Positions 35,561-45,108 of a stretch of DNA of 64,000 nucleotides are shown here, in pieces (within the stretch, counting starts at the first letter, position 1; every line of letters begins with the position of its first letter). The stretch covers positions 1-64,000 of the forward strand of contig JAFUHX010000056.1 of NCBI GenBank assembly GCA_017474045.1, read 5' to 3'. The notes under the pieces were generated by a model, which made no database searches, had not been told where the DNA came from, and saw only the letters and a list, made by a program, of their open reading frames with translations. This stretch comes from Clostridia bacterium (GTDB lineage Bacteria; Bacillota; Clostridia; Oscillospirales; Acutalibacteraceae). The translations under genes were made by a program, and so were the position numbers.

Positions 35561-36676
35561 ATGAAGATAAATTTTGTAATTCCATGTCTTCTTGGTCTTG
35601 AAAAGCTGATTGCTGATGAAATGAAAGAGCTTGGCGCTGAAAACGTTCAGGCTGAAAACGGAAGGGTTCTTTTCAGCGGTGATGAATATATTCTTGCCAG
35701 AGCAAACATCTGCTCAAGATTTGCTGAAAGAGTTCAGATTTTAATGGGTAGCTTTGATGCTTTGAGCTTTGAAGATCTCTTTCAGGGAACAAAGGCTCTT
35801 CCTTGGGAAACCTGGATTGGCGAATATGATGCTTTTCCCGTCAAAGGCTACAGCATAAACTCTGCTCTTTTTTCTGTTAGCGACTGTCAGTCCATAATTA
35901 AAAAGGCTGTTGTTGAAAGACTTAAATCAAAATATAACACACAATGGTTTGAAGAAACAGGTCCCACATATCAGATTCAGTTTTCAATTATGAAAAATAA
36001 AGTCAGCCTTTTAATTGATACTTCCGGTGTCGGTCTTCATAAAAGAGGCTATCGACTTGAAGCCGGCGGTGCACCCATAAAGGAAACCATGGCAGCGTCT
36101 CTTTGTAAGCTTGCCCGACTCAGAGAATATCACACTCTCTATGATCCCATGTGCGGAAGCGGAACGATTTTAATCGAGGGCGCAATGATGGCAAATAATA
36201 TTGCTCCGGGCGTTAACCGACATTTTTCGGCTGAAAGGTGGAGCAATATTCCTCAGAGTGTTTGGGATGAAGAAAGAGCAAGAGCAAGGTCTCTTGAGGT
36301 CAAAGAAAGCCGCTTCTTTGCCTATGGAAGCGATATCGATGAAAAAAGTCTTTCAATAGCAAAGGAAAATGCTAAAAGGGCAGGGGTTGAAAAATTTATT
36401 TCTTTCGAGAAGAAAGATGTTAAAGATTTTTCTCCTTCAACTGAAAAAGGAACGGTTATCTGCAATCCGCCCTATGGCGAAAGACTTCTTGATGCTAACG
36501 AGGCAGACAAGCTTTATAAGATTATGGGTCAGCGTTTCAGGCAAGAAAGAGGCTGGGCATATTATGTAATTTGTCCTTCTGAAGATTTTGAACTTAATTT
36601 CGGAAGAAAGGCAGATAAACGCCGAAAACTCTATAACGGAATGATCAAGTGTCAGGTTTATATGTATTTCAAATAA
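35561..36676 (+). CDS. THUMP-domain rRNA methyltransferase (RlmL/YpsC-like)
   Basis: 371 residues. An N-terminal THUMP RNA-binding domain (about 1-160) is followed by a Rossmann methyltransferase with MCGSGTILIEGAMMA (SAM binding), FAYGSDIDEKSLSIAKENAKR-like motif II and the catalytic NPPYGERLL, typical of N2-guanine methylation of 23S rRNA. It matches the short YpsC type rather than the fused E. coli RlmKL. Monocistronic, followed by a hairpin terminator. Confidence 0.9.
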   Translation: MKINFVIPCLLGLEKLIADEMKELGAENVQAENGRVLFSGDEYILARANICSRFAERVQILMGSFDALSFEDLFQGTKALPWETWIGEYDAFPVKGYSINSALFSVSDCQSIIKKAVVERLKSKYNTQWFEETGPTYQIQFSIMKNKVSLLIDTSGVGLHKRGYRLEAGGAPIKETMAASLCKLARLREYHTLYDPMCGSGTILIEGAMMANNIAPGVNRHFSAERWSNIPQSVWDEERARARSLEVKESRFFAYGSDIDEKSLSIAKENAKRAGVEKFISFEKKDVKDFSPSTEKGTVICNPPYGERLLDANEADKLYKIMGQRFRQERGWAYYVICPSEDFELNFGRKADKRRKLYNGMIKCQVYMYFK

Positions 36677-36686
36677 CCAAATAATC

Positions 36687-36721
36687 AATACCCACTTTTA
36701 AAAAATAAAAGGTGGGTATTT
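36687..36721 (+). terminator. Terminator of the THUMP methyltransferase gene
   Basis: ATACCCACTTTT, A-rich loop, AAAAGGTGGGTAT then TTGTCTG. Confidence 0.7.
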
Positions 36722-36815
36722 GTCTGAAAAAGTTTATATAAATATCAAAAAAAGGTAGAAATAAAATAATATTTGTGATATCATATACTGAATTAATTGA
36801 AAGGGGTAATTTTTT

Positions 36816-37295
36816 ATGACAACAGAAGATATCAAGGTTCTTGACGATATCCTTTCTTCACATGACTATAATCCTTCTTTGGTGATTGCTGTTATGCAAG
36901 ATATCCAGAGATATTATCGCTATCTTCCTGAAGAAAGTCTCACTTATATTTCACAAAAGCTCGGTCTTCCCGAGGCCAAAATTTATGGCGTTGCAACCTT
37001 TTATGAAAATTTTTCTCTTGATGCAAAAGGTAAATACGTAATAAAAATTTGCGACGGAACTGCTTGCCATGTAAGAAACAGCGTTCCTATTCTTGAAGAA
37101 ATGAGAAAAATTCTTGGTCTCAGCGACTCAAAACACACAACTGATGACGGTCTTTTTACTGTTGAAACAGTTTCGTGTCTTGGTGCTTGCGGTCTTGCTC
37201 CTGCTTGCACTGTTAATGATGAAGTTTATCCTGCGATGACACCTGAAAAGGCACGCGAGCTTATTAAAAAATTAAAGGAGGCTGAGGGAGTATGA
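36816..37295 (+). CDS. NuoE-like [2Fe-2S] subunit of bifurcating hydrogenase
   Basis: 159 residues, thioredoxin-like ferredoxin of the NuoE/HydC/HndA family. The four cysteines for the 2Fe-2S cluster are in CDGTACHVRNS and SCLGACGLAPAC. First of three genes that form an NAD(P)-linked [FeFe] hydrogenase. Overlaps the next gene by ATGA-type coupling. Transports electrons between the FMN subunit and the hydrogenase subunit in the cytoplasm. Confidence 0.93.
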   Translation: MTTEDIKVLDDILSSHDYNPSLVIAVMQDIQRYYRYLPEESLTYISQKLGLPEAKIYGVATFYENFSLDAKGKYVIKICDGTACHVRNSVPILEEMRKILGLSDSKHTTDDGLFTVETVSCLGACGLAPACTVNDEVYPAMTPEKARELIKKLKEAEGV

Positions 37296-39184
37296 GCAGA
37301 ATCAGAACACGCGACGAATTAAATCAGAAGCGAAAAGAATATTTAAAAGCCCTTCAGGCTCAGAGCAAACAAATTCTTGTTTGCGGAGGAACAGGCTGTG
37401 TTGCCGGCGGTTCTCTGAAAATTTACGCTAAGCTCAACGAAATTCTTAAAGAAAAAAATATTCCTTGCGCTCTTAAAATCGGCCACGAAATTGAAGAAAA
37501 TTCAGTTGGTCTGAAAAAAAGTGGTTGCCACGGCTTCTGCGAAAAAGGTCCTCTTATCAGAATTGACCCATTGGGAATTCTTTATACCAAGGTAAAGGTT
37601 GAAGATTGCGAAGAAATTGTTGAAAAAACAATAATCGGAAATGAAGTTGTTGAAAGACTTCTCTATAAAGACTCTCAGGGTAAGGCTTATGAAAATCAGG
37701 ATTCAATTCCTTTCTATAAGAATCAGACCCGCGTTGCTCTTGAGCATTGCGGAAAGCTTAATGCTGAGTCAATTTCTGAGTATATTGCTGAAGGCGGATA
37801 TCAGGCTGTTGCTAAAGCTCTTTTCGATATGACTCCTGAAGAGATTATTGAAGAAATTACTGAATCTTCCCTTCGCGGAAGAGGCGGCGGCGGCTTCCCC
37901 ACCGGAAGAAAATGGGCTCAGGTTCTTCGTCAGGATGTTGAAGAAAAATATGTTGTTTGTAACGGTGACGAGGGCGACCCCGGTGCATTTATGGACAGAT
38001 CTATGATGGAAGGCGATCCCCACAAGGTTATTGAAGGAATGCTTATTGCCGGAATTGCAACAAAAGCCCACACCGGTTATATCTATGTTCGAGCAGAATA
38101 TCCTCTTGCCGTTGAAAGACTTAAAATTGCGATTGAAAAAGCAACCGACAGAGGACTTCTCGGAAAGAATATTCTCAATTCAGGCTTTGATTTTGTAATA
38201 CATATCAGCCAGGGTGCAGGTGCATTCGTTTGCGGTGAAGGTTCGGCCCTTACTTCTTCAATTGAAGGCAACAGAGGTATGCCCAGAGTTAAACCTCCCC
38301 GTACTGTTGAGCACGGTCTTTTTGACAAGCCCACTGTTTTAAACAATGTTGAAACCTTCTGTAATATTGCTCCCATTATTAATAACGGAGCTCAATGGTA
38401 TAAGACTCTCGGACCCGAGGGAAACCACGGAACAAAAGCTTTCGCTCTCACAGGTAATGTTGTTAACACAGGTCTTATTGAAGTTCCCATGGGAACAAAG
38501 CTTCGTGAAGTAATTTTTGATATCGGCGGCGGTGTCAGTGGCGGCGAATTCAAAGGTGTTCAGATCGGCGGTCCCTCTGGCGGCTGTCTTTGCCTCAACG
38601 AAGAAGAAAATCACCTTGATCTCAATATGGATTTCGACAGCCTTAAAAAAGTCGGAGCAATGATTGGCTCAGGTGGACTTGTTGTTATGAATGAACATAC
38701 CTGCATGGTTGAGGTTGCTCGTTTCTTTATGCAGTTTACTCAGAATGAAAGCTGCGGAAAATGTGTTCCTTGCCGTGAAGGAACAAAGCGTATGCTTGAG
38801 CTTTTAACTGATATAACAGAGGGAAGAGGTACTCTTCAGCATATCGAAATGCTTGAAGAACTGGCAGACACAATTTCAAATACTGCTCTTTGCGGTCTTG
38901 GAAAAACTGCTGCTTCACCGGTTGTTTCAACTCTTAAATATTTCAGAGACGAATATATTTCACACGTTGTTAACCATAAGTGTCCTGCAGGACAATGCAA
39001 AGCTCTTGTTAATCTTGTTATTGACTCTGATAAGTGTAAAGGCTGTACTAAGTGTGCAAGAATGTGTCCTGTCAGCGCAATCAGCGGAGAGCTTAAAAAG
39101 GCTCATGTTATCGATGTTGAAAAATGTATTAAGTGCGGAACCTGCATTGATGGTTGTAAGTTCGGCGCAATAAGATATGAATAA
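37292..39184 (+). CDS. NuoF-like flavoprotein subunit of bifurcating hydrogenase
   Basis: 630 residues. N-terminal [2Fe-2S] thioredoxin-like domain (CGGTGCVAGG, SGCHGFCEKGP). NuoF core with FMN/NADH-binding GRGGGGFPTGRKW (about 195) and GAGAFVCGEGSAL. The 4Fe-4S motif CGKCVPCREGT follows. The C-terminal two-cluster ferredoxin domain has CKGCTKCARMCP and CIKCGTCIDGC. This is the HydB/HndC-type subunit that contains the FMN thought to bifurcate electrons between NAD(P)H and ferredoxin. Middle gene of the operon. Confidence 0.94.
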   Translation: MSRIRTRDELNQKRKEYLKALQAQSKQILVCGGTGCVAGGSLKIYAKLNEILKEKNIPCALKIGHEIEENSVGLKKSGCHGFCEKGPLIRIDPLGILYTKVKVEDCEEIVEKTIIGNEVVERLLYKDSQGKAYENQDSIPFYKNQTRVALEHCGKLNAESISEYIAEGGYQAVAKALFDMTPEEIIEEITESSLRGRGGGGFPTGRKWAQVLRQDVEEKYVVCNGDEGDPGAFMDRSMMEGDPHKVIEGMLIAGIATKAHTGYIYVRAEYPLAVERLKIAIEKATDRGLLGKNILNSGFDFVIHISQGAGAFVCGEGSALTSSIEGNRGMPRVKPPRTVEHGLFDKPTVLNNVETFCNIAPIINNGAQWYKTLGPEGNHGTKAFALTGNVVNTGLIEVPMGTKLREVIFDIGGGVSGGEFKGVQIGGPSGGCLCLNEEENHLDLNMDFDSLKKVGAMIGSGGLVVMNEHTCMVEVARFFMQFTQNESCGKCVPCREGTKRMLELLTDITEGRGTLQHIEMLEELADTISNTALCGLGKTAASPVVSTLKYFRDEYISHVVNHKCPAGQCKALVNLVIDSDKCKGCTKCARMCPVSAISGELKKAHVIDVEKCIKCGTCIDGCKFGAIRYE

Positions 39185-39197
39185 GGAGGGAAAGAAA

Positions 39198-40904
39198 ATG
39201 GCTAAATATATGATTGTTGACGGTATTCGTGTTGAGTTTACCGATGAAAGAAACGTTCTTCAGGTTGTTCAAAAGGCCGGTATTCATCTTCCCACCTTCT
39301 GCTACTATACTGAGCTTTCAATTTACGGTGCTTGCCGTATGTGTATGGTTGAGGATTCAAGGGGAAGCGTTATGGCTGCTTGTTCAACTCCTCCCAGAGA
39401 TAAAATGGAAATCAGAACAAATACTTCACGTCTTCATGACTACAGAAAGATGATTCTTGAGCTTCTTTTAGCTTCTCATTGCCGTGATTGCACCATTTGC
39501 GAAAAAGACGGAAGATGTCGCCTTCAGATGCTCGCTACCCGTTTTGGTCTCAATCAGGTAAGATTTAAAGACACTCGCCCCGAAATGCCTATTGATGACT
39601 CTTCAATAGCAATAATAAGAAACCCCGGCAAGTGTATTCTTTGCGGTGACTGCGTAAGAATGTGTAACGAAGTTCAGCATGTTGGCGCAATTGACTTTGC
39701 ATATCGTGGTTCAAATGCTATTGTAACACCTGCTTTCGGAAGAACTCTTGCTCAGACTGATTGTGTTCATTGCGGTCAGTGTGCAGCTGTTTGTCCCACA
39801 GCGGCTATTGTTGTAAAAAGCGATCTCAAAAACGTTTGGAAGGCTCTTTATGCTCCTAACACAAGAACTGTTGTTCAGGTTGCTCCTGCGGTTCGAGTTG
39901 CTCTTGGTGAAGAATTCGGTCTTAAACCCGGCGATAACTCAATCGGAAAGATTTTCACAGCACTCAGAATGTGTGGCTTTAATACTGTTTTTGACACATC
40001 TTTTGCCGCTGATCTTACCATTATGGAAGAGTCGAAAGAGCTTGTTGAAAAGCTTAAAAAAGGTGACACACAAATGCCTCTTTTCACTTCTTGCTGTCCC
40101 GGTTGGATCAAGTTCGTTGAAACAAAGCATCCTGATTTAATGCCTTATGTTTCCACCTGCAAGTCTCCCATGGAAATGTTTGGTGCTGTTATTAAAGATT
40201 ACTATAAAAAGGCTGATGAAGAAAGCGGACTTAAAACCGTTTCTGTTGCAGTAATGCCTTGCAGCGCTAAGAAAGCTGAAGCCGCAAGAGATGAATTTAA
40301 AACAAACGGTGTTCCCGATGTTGACTATGTTATAACGACAACTGAGCTTATCAAAATGATTCGTGAGCTTGGAATTCAGTTTAACGAAATTGAACCTTCA
40401 GCTCCTGATATGCCGTTTTCTATCAGCTCAGGTGCCGGTATGATTTTCGGAACTACAGGCGGTGTAACAGAAGCTGCTCTTCGCCGTGTAGCCGAAAACA
40501 GCCAATATGCTATGAAAGAAATTGAATATAGCGGTGTCAGAGGTTTTGACGGCGTAAAGAGTGCCTACGTAACTCTTGGCGACACAGCCCTCAGAATTGC
40601 CGTTGTTTCAGGTCTTGGCAATGCAGATGAGCTTATCAAGAAAATCAAAAGCGGAGAAGAGCATTTTGATTTTGTCGAAGTTATGGCTTGTCCCGGCGGA
40701 TGCGTTTCAGGAGCAGGTCAACCTCATGCTTATGTTGAAAACAAGAAAAAGCGTGCTGCCGGTCTTTATACAACCGATAAATCTGCTCTTGTTAAGCGTT
40801 CAAACGACAACCCGGTTGTTATGCACATGTATGAAACAGGAGTTCTCAAAAACAGAGCTCATGAATTGCTTCATGTTCATTATCATACTTGTGACAAGAA
40901 ATAA
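39198..40904 (+). CDS. hydA: [FeFe] hydrogenase catalytic subunit
   Basis: 568 residues. N-terminal [2Fe-2S] domain (YGACRMC), His-Cys 4Fe-4S motif (HCRDCTICEKDGRC), two 4Fe-4S motifs (CILCGDCVRMCNEV, CVHCGQCAAVCPTA). The H-cluster domain has TSCCPGW, MPCSAKK and MACPGGCVSGAGQP. It catalyses reversible H2 formation. ATG 39198 is chosen: AAGGAGG lies before it, and the longer frame from 39177 overlaps the previous gene. The operon is complete as HydABC-type. An integrated mobile element starts 10 bases after the stop codon (position 40915). Confidence 0.95.
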   Translation: MAKYMIVDGIRVEFTDERNVLQVVQKAGIHLPTFCYYTELSIYGACRMCMVEDSRGSVMAACSTPPRDKMEIRTNTSRLHDYRKMILELLLASHCRDCTICEKDGRCRLQMLATRFGLNQVRFKDTRPEMPIDDSSIAIIRNPGKCILCGDCVRMCNEVQHVGAIDFAYRGSNAIVTPAFGRTLAQTDCVHCGQCAAVCPTAAIVVKSDLKNVWKALYAPNTRTVVQVAPAVRVALGEEFGLKPGDNSIGKIFTALRMCGFNTVFDTSFAADLTIMEESKELVEKLKKGDTQMPLFTSCCPGWIKFVETKHPDLMPYVSTCKSPMEMFGAVIKDYYKKADEESGLKTVSVAVMPCSAKKAEAARDEFKTNGVPDVDYVITTTELIKMIRELGIQFNEIEPSAPDMPFSISSGAGMIFGTTGGVTEAALRRVAENSQYAMKEIEYSGVRGFDGVKSAYVTLGDTALRIAVVSGLGNADELIKKIKSGEEHFDFVEVMACPGGCVSGAGQPHAYVENKKKRAAGLYTTDKSALVKRSNDNPVVMHMYETGVLKNRAHELLHVHYHTCDKK

Positions 40905-40914
40905 ATGCAAATTT

Positions 40915-40947
40915 AAGAGGTAACACTTTAGCCAAAGCCCCATAAGG
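40915..40947 (+). repeat. Left inverted arm (attL half)
   Basis: AAGAGGTAACAC (40915-40926), spacer TTTAGCCAAA, GCCCCATAAGG (40937-40947), preceded by TT. Inverted counterpart of 52628-52663. Confidence 0.85.
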
Positions 40948-40997
40948 CAGTAATTTCAAAAAGCACCAACTTACGGGCGTTGCAAGGAAAGAAAATC

Positions 40998-41029
40998 GGA
41001 GAGAAGTTTCGGCTTCTCTCTTTTCTTGT
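40998..41029 (+). terminator. Terminator just inside the left end
   Basis: GAGAGAAG, loop TTTCGG, CTTCTCTC followed by TTTTCTTG. It would stop read-through from the hydrogenase operon into the element. Confidence 0.65.
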
Positions 41030-41098
41030 ATCCGCACATTCGACAAAGCCTCTTTTAATTTGTACAATGAAGTTACAAAATTAAAGGAGGCAAATTTT

Positions 41099-41464
41099 AT
41101 GTCAAACAAAAATAGTATCAGTTATCACCGTGTTGGCGACTATCTCATCCCTAACCTCATTATCTCGCCTGAAGAAGCAAATATCACCCTTGGCAAATGG
41201 GGAATGATGCACAAATCTTATCTTGAGAAGCACAAAAAGGCACTATTTAACTCACTACTTATCCAAGGCAAACTTTATCAACACTGTGCAGATATTGAAA
41301 ATCAGGCAAAGGATATGTTTGATGCTCTTGTTGAGCAGATGAAAGAAGCTGAAGGTGTAACCGAAAAATTAAAAGAACACAACCAATGGGAATGGATTCA
41401 GAAGATAAATAACATTCAACAAAGAGCAAGCGAAATAGTTTGCAACGAACTCATCTATACATAA
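41099..41464 (+). CDS. tnpV: TnpV-like transposon-encoded protein
   Basis: 121 residues. The SYHRVGDYLIPNL N-terminus, GKWGMMHKSYLEKHK, LIQGKLYQHCADIE and the end QQRASEIVCNELIYT match the TnpV family found in Tn4451-like elements. The molecular role of TnpV is not established. ATG 41099 with AAAGGAGG. It is the first gene inside the left end and is followed by a GC-rich terminator. Confidence 0.87.
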   Translation: MSNKNSISYHRVGDYLIPNLIISPEEANITLGKWGMMHKSYLEKHKKALFNSLLIQGKLYQHCADIENQAKDMFDALVEQMKEAEGVTEKLKEHNQWEWIQKINNIQQRASEIVCNELIYT

Positions 41465-41473
41465 AGATAAATT

Positions 41474-41505
41474 CCCCGCAGGCCTTGCAGCCTGCGGGGT
41501 TCACT
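41474..41505. terminator. Terminator between tnpV and the permease gene
   Basis: CCCCGCAGGC, loop TTGCA region, GCCTGCGGGG then TTCACTTT. It separates convergent genes and may act on both strands. Confidence 0.75.
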
Positions 41506-44328
41506 TTATATATTCTCGTTTCTGAGAGTTTCAACCGTATTTTCTTTATTGACCTTTTTAATAGAGTATACCATACTAAGTGCAACAATTATAAATACAC
41601 TTGCAATTGCTATAATAAACTTATCCCAAGGAATATAGAATCCCATTGAGTAGCCACTGTCTGATGCTACGAGATATATCAGATATGTCATAGCTAATGA
41701 AACCGGAAGTGAGAATAAAAGGCTCTTTACACCGTAAAGTATGGATTCAAATATCATCATCTTTCGCATACCCTTACTTGTAAGACCGACAGATTTAAGC
41801 GTTGCGAACTCTCTTCTTCTGAGAGAAATGTTGGTTGAGATTGTGTTGAAAACATTTGCAGCCGCAATCATAGAGATGAGAACTATAAAACCATAGGCAA
41901 GAACCTTTGCAACAGTCACAAGGGCCCTTATGCTTTCAATTTCTGCAGCGTAATCATACACGCTTACATGATTGGTATCTCCGCCAATATCTCTGATAAG
42001 TCGGCTTACATCACTCGCTATTTTGCTGTGGTCTTCACCGATAATATATGCGTGAGTCTGCCAATAACCTTCAAGCATAACCTTCCCTTTTACCGATTCG
42101 GGATAAATAAGGTTCGTGTTGTATCCTGCAAAATACGGCTTTTCCGAAAGGAAGGCTCCGATAGAGATTTTCAAATGATTTACTACCTCTTTTTCCGTAA
42201 AATATTTTTTGTTTTCATCGGTAAATATCTCACCCTCATCGTATCCTACATCGTAAACATAATATGTGACACCGTCTTTTTCTTCTGTTCCGTCATAATA
42301 ATACAGTTCGCCGTTTTCCTCAAACCAGGGAAGGATTTCAGTGATTTCAAGAGTTGCAGGGAAAGCATCTTTATTAAGGAAAGGTACTATATAAACTCTT
42401 TCTTTATTATCTGTCTGATAAATATAAGTTCCTATGTCATAAACAAGAGCTTTTGGATTTTCCTCGTCAAAATATCCCTCTTCACTTATCCCTTCCTTTT
42501 TTAGAAGTCTTCTGAAAGCATCATCGTCAATAAAGTTATAAGTAAATATTCCATTCAGCTCATTTTTCTTATCTGCTGAATTATCACGTTCCTTATTAAT
42601 CATATTCAGATATTCTTCTGAAACAAATTTTTTATCCACGTTAAAGTCCGTACCCATCTCCTGAGTGAGAGTAAACTCGTCAATTCCGTCAACTGTCTTT
42701 AAACCGTTGTAAAGCTTAGTCCTGAATTCTTCTGTGTCTGTAAACGGTTCTTCGTCAAGTCTGTCCTCATAGTTGAATATGTTGATGGCAACATCGTAGT
42801 TCATATCCTGACTTTCAGCATCAACAATGTCGGTAAAATATGTGGCAAGCGAAGAAGCGGAAATAAACAGTACAACGGAAACAAAAAGCGAGAAAACTGT
42901 GGCACGGTATTTGCGCTTATTTCTCTTGAAATTCTTGGAAGAGAGTGTTGCTTCAAATCCGAAGAGCTTCTGAGTAAGGAGAGACACCCTGACACTGTGG
43001 CGTTTGATTTTAATCTCATTTGACTGTCTTACAGATTCGATAGGATTAATTCTTATGGCCTTTCTTGCAGGAATGTATGCTGAAATAACAACTGTCACAA
43101 AGCTTATTACGCTTGCAGCAATGATTGCCAAGGGTGAGAACACAAACTGCATTTTAAGGTCTGTGAGGTCAGCAAGGAAGGTTGAAATTGTATCACTTAA
43201 AAAATGGAAGGTTACCGCAATACCTAAACAACCGGAAACAAGACCTATAGGAATACCGACAACACAAAGAACGGCTGCTTCATAAAGAACGGATTTTCTT
43301 ATCTGCTTTTTGGTAGCACCTATACTTTTGAGAATACCGATCTGCTTTGTTCTTTCACCTACGGAGATTGAAAATGAATTATAAATAAGAGACACAGAAC
43401 CAAAAACAATAAGTCCAATCAGAATGGAGAGTAGACCAACTATCAACACTGGAAAAGCAGAATCAAAGCTGTTGAAGCTGTACATAAGTAAATCATGGTT
43501 TATTGAGCTTCCTATAATACCGCTTAAAGAATTAAGAATATCTGTGTTAAATTTATTGTATTCGATAGGCTTTTTCAGAACCGTATAAACACTCTGCATA
43601 TTAGTGTTGCCCGGCTCGTTTATCGTGAAAGCAGTGTATCCCGGTGCCGTATAGGGCTCAACGGAAGACCGGTCAGGTCTTACACAAAAGCCTACAACTG
43701 TATAGGTTTTCTCTTTTGTATTTATGAGCACCTCTTCAGCTTTTTCTCCGTCAGGCTGACAGAAGGGTCTTTGCTGTGTCAGCTTCTGCCAATTATCTCC
43801 GTCAAGGGCTTTATACTCTTCTTCGCTGATGTTTAAAAGGTCAGTCCACTGCCTTTGTCCGACCTGAAGAGTGATTTTTTGACCGAGCTTAAGCTGAACT
43901 CCGCCGTTCGAATAAAGATGGTCAGAAACTACAATTTCATTGCTGTTTTCAGGCAGTCTTCCTTCGGTCAGATGTATAGGCATTACATCCGTAAAATCAG
44001 TCGGTACGCCTGCGATATACAGATAAGGCTTACCTTCGTTCGATGAACCGATTTCAGCATAACCTATATCCTGAATGTAGGTGTATTTTTCTACTCTTTC
44101 ATCCTCGGTGATTTTTGAGACATCGTCAGTTTTTATGTCATAAAAACCTACATGATATTTACCGTTATATGTTTCAGCATAGTTTACAAGATAGCTTTGT
44201 ACCGTAACAAAAGCCTCCGTTGTTGCCGTAAACATTGCAACGGAAAGAATGATGCCGATTATGGTGACAATCGTTCTTGTTTTGTTTTCCTTAAGTGACC
44301 GATTGGTAAACTGTTTAAAGATATTCAT
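41506..44328 (-). CDS. ABC transporter permease with two FtsX domains
   Basis: 940 residues. One N-terminal transmembrane helix, a large extracellular part (about 50-290), an FtsX bundle of three helices, then a second helix/large extracellular part/FtsX bundle. This duplicated topology (SalY/LolC-MacB type) occurs in transporters for antimicrobial peptides or lipoproteins. ATG 44328 has GAGGTG just upstream; a longer frame reaching 44379 overlaps the ATPase gene. Only 10 bases separate it from the ATPase gene. No substrate is assigned; the adjacent intramembrane-sensing kinase favours peptide antibiotic resistance. Confidence 0.86.
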   Translation of the reverse strand: MNIFKQFTNRSLKENKTRTIVTIIGIILSVAMFTATTEAFVTVQSYLVNYAETYNGKYHVGFYDIKTDDVSKITEDERVEKYTYIQDIGYAEIGSSNEGKPYLYIAGVPTDFTDVMPIHLTEGRLPENSNEIVVSDHLYSNGGVQLKLGQKITLQVGQRQWTDLLNISEEEYKALDGDNWQKLTQQRPFCQPDGEKAEEVLINTKEKTYTVVGFCVRPDRSSVEPYTAPGYTAFTINEPGNTNMQSVYTVLKKPIEYNKFNTDILNSLSGIIGSSINHDLLMYSFNSFDSAFPVLIVGLLSILIGLIVFGSVSLIYNSFSISVGERTKQIGILKSIGATKKQIRKSVLYEAAVLCVVGIPIGLVSGCLGIAVTFHFLSDTISTFLADLTDLKMQFVFSPLAIIAASVISFVTVVISAYIPARKAIRINPIESVRQSNEIKIKRHSVRVSLLTQKLFGFEATLSSKNFKRNKRKYRATVFSLFVSVVLFISASSLATYFTDIVDAESQDMNYDVAINIFNYEDRLDEEPFTDTEEFRTKLYNGLKTVDGIDEFTLTQEMGTDFNVDKKFVSEEYLNMINKERDNSADKKNELNGIFTYNFIDDDAFRRLLKKEGISEEGYFDEENPKALVYDIGTYIYQTDNKERVYIVPFLNKDAFPATLEITEILPWFEENGELYYYDGTEEKDGVTYYVYDVGYDEGEIFTDENKKYFTEKEVVNHLKISIGAFLSEKPYFAGYNTNLIYPESVKGKVMLEGYWQTHAYIIGEDHSKIASDVSRLIRDIGGDTNHVSVYDYAAEIESIRALVTVAKVLAYGFIVLISMIAAANVFNTISTNISLRRREFATLKSVGLTSKGMRKMMIFESILYGVKSLLFSLPVSLAMTYLIYLVASDSGYSMGFYIPWDKFIIAIASVFIIVALSMVYSIKKVNKENTVETLRNENI

Positions 44329-44338
44329 TACGGTCACC

Positions 44339-45022
44339 TCACTTCTGAAGAAGTCTGTCACTCGCGATTTTACCGTCATTAATGGTGATGATTCTGTCTG
44401 CCTGTAATGCGATATTACTGTCGTGAGTGATAACGATAAGTGTCTGACCGTATTTTTTGTTGGAAAGCTTAAGGAGTTCTAAGATTTCGTGACTGTTTTT
44501 TGAGTCAAGGTTACCTGTCGGCTCATCGGCAAGCATAACAGCAGGATTATTGATGAGTGCTCTGCCGATAGAAACTCTCTGCTGCTGACCACCTGAAAGC
44601 TCGTTGGGAAGATGTTTTTCTCTGCCATTAAGAGAAAGCAAGCCTATGAGTTCATCAAGATAAGATTTATCAACCTTTTTACCGTCCATAAGCACGGGCA
44701 ATGTGATATTTTCAGTAACATTAAGTACAGGGATAAGATTATAGAATTGATAAATGAGTCCCACCTGTCTGCGACGGAAGATAGCAAGCTGATCTTCATT
44801 CTGTGCATAAACATCCTGTCCATCAAGATAAACCTTACCGCTTGTCGGTCTGTCAACACCGCCTAAAATATGTAAGAGTGTACTTTTACCCGAACCTGAT
44901 GGACCGATAATAGCAACAAACTGTCCTTTGGGCACGCTGAAGCTCACATTGTCGAGGGCTTTAACCTGATTTTCGCCCTCGCCGTAAATTTTTGAAAGGT
45001 TTTCAATTTTTAAAATATCCAT
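44339..45022 (-). CDS. ABC transporter ATP-binding protein
   Basis: 227 residues of the MacB/SalX ATPase type. Walker A GPSGSGKST, Q-loop LIYQFYNLIPVLNVTEN, signature LSGGQQQR, Walker B VMLADEPTGNLD, H-loop VITHDSNIA. AAAGGAG lies before ATG 45022. First gene of the transporter operon, transcribed from the regulated promoter near 45055-45108. Powers the two-FtsX permease. Confidence 0.94.
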   Translation of the reverse strand: MDILKIENLSKIYGEGENQVKALDNVSFSVPKGQFVAIIGPSGSGKSTLLHILGGVDRPTSGKVYLDGQDVYAQNEDQLAIFRRRQVGLIYQFYNLIPVLNVTENITLPVLMDGKKVDKSYLDELIGLLSLNGREKHLPNELSGGQQQRVSIGRALINNPAVMLADEPTGNLDSKNSHEILELLKLSNKKYGQTLIVITHDSNIALQADRIITINDGKIASDRLLQK

Positions 45023-45054
45023 ATTGAATTACTCCTTTTCTTTATTGTGGCTTC

Positions 45055-45108
45055 ATTGTACCAACTTAAAATTACAGTTAGGTGACTCTATTATTACAAA
45101 AACGTCAC
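45055..45108 (-). promoter_or_regulatory. Activator-type promoter with four 11-bp-phased repeats
   Basis: On the minus strand the -10 is TACAAT (45060-45055) with no -35 match at 45083-45078 (ACCTAA). Instead GTGA (45108-45105), GTAA (45097-45094), GTCA (45086-45083) and GTAA (45075-45072) lie exactly 11 bp apart. This is the spacing of OmpR/PhoB-type direct repeats, positioned where an activator replaces the -35 contact. The probable regulator is the response regulator at 46106-46783. Confidence 0.6.

Noticed and set aside
40917-40918. GA as the recombination dinucleotide, as in Tn4451
   Set aside because: GA at the left edge is not repeated in direct orientation at the right edge; TT outside both arms fits better.
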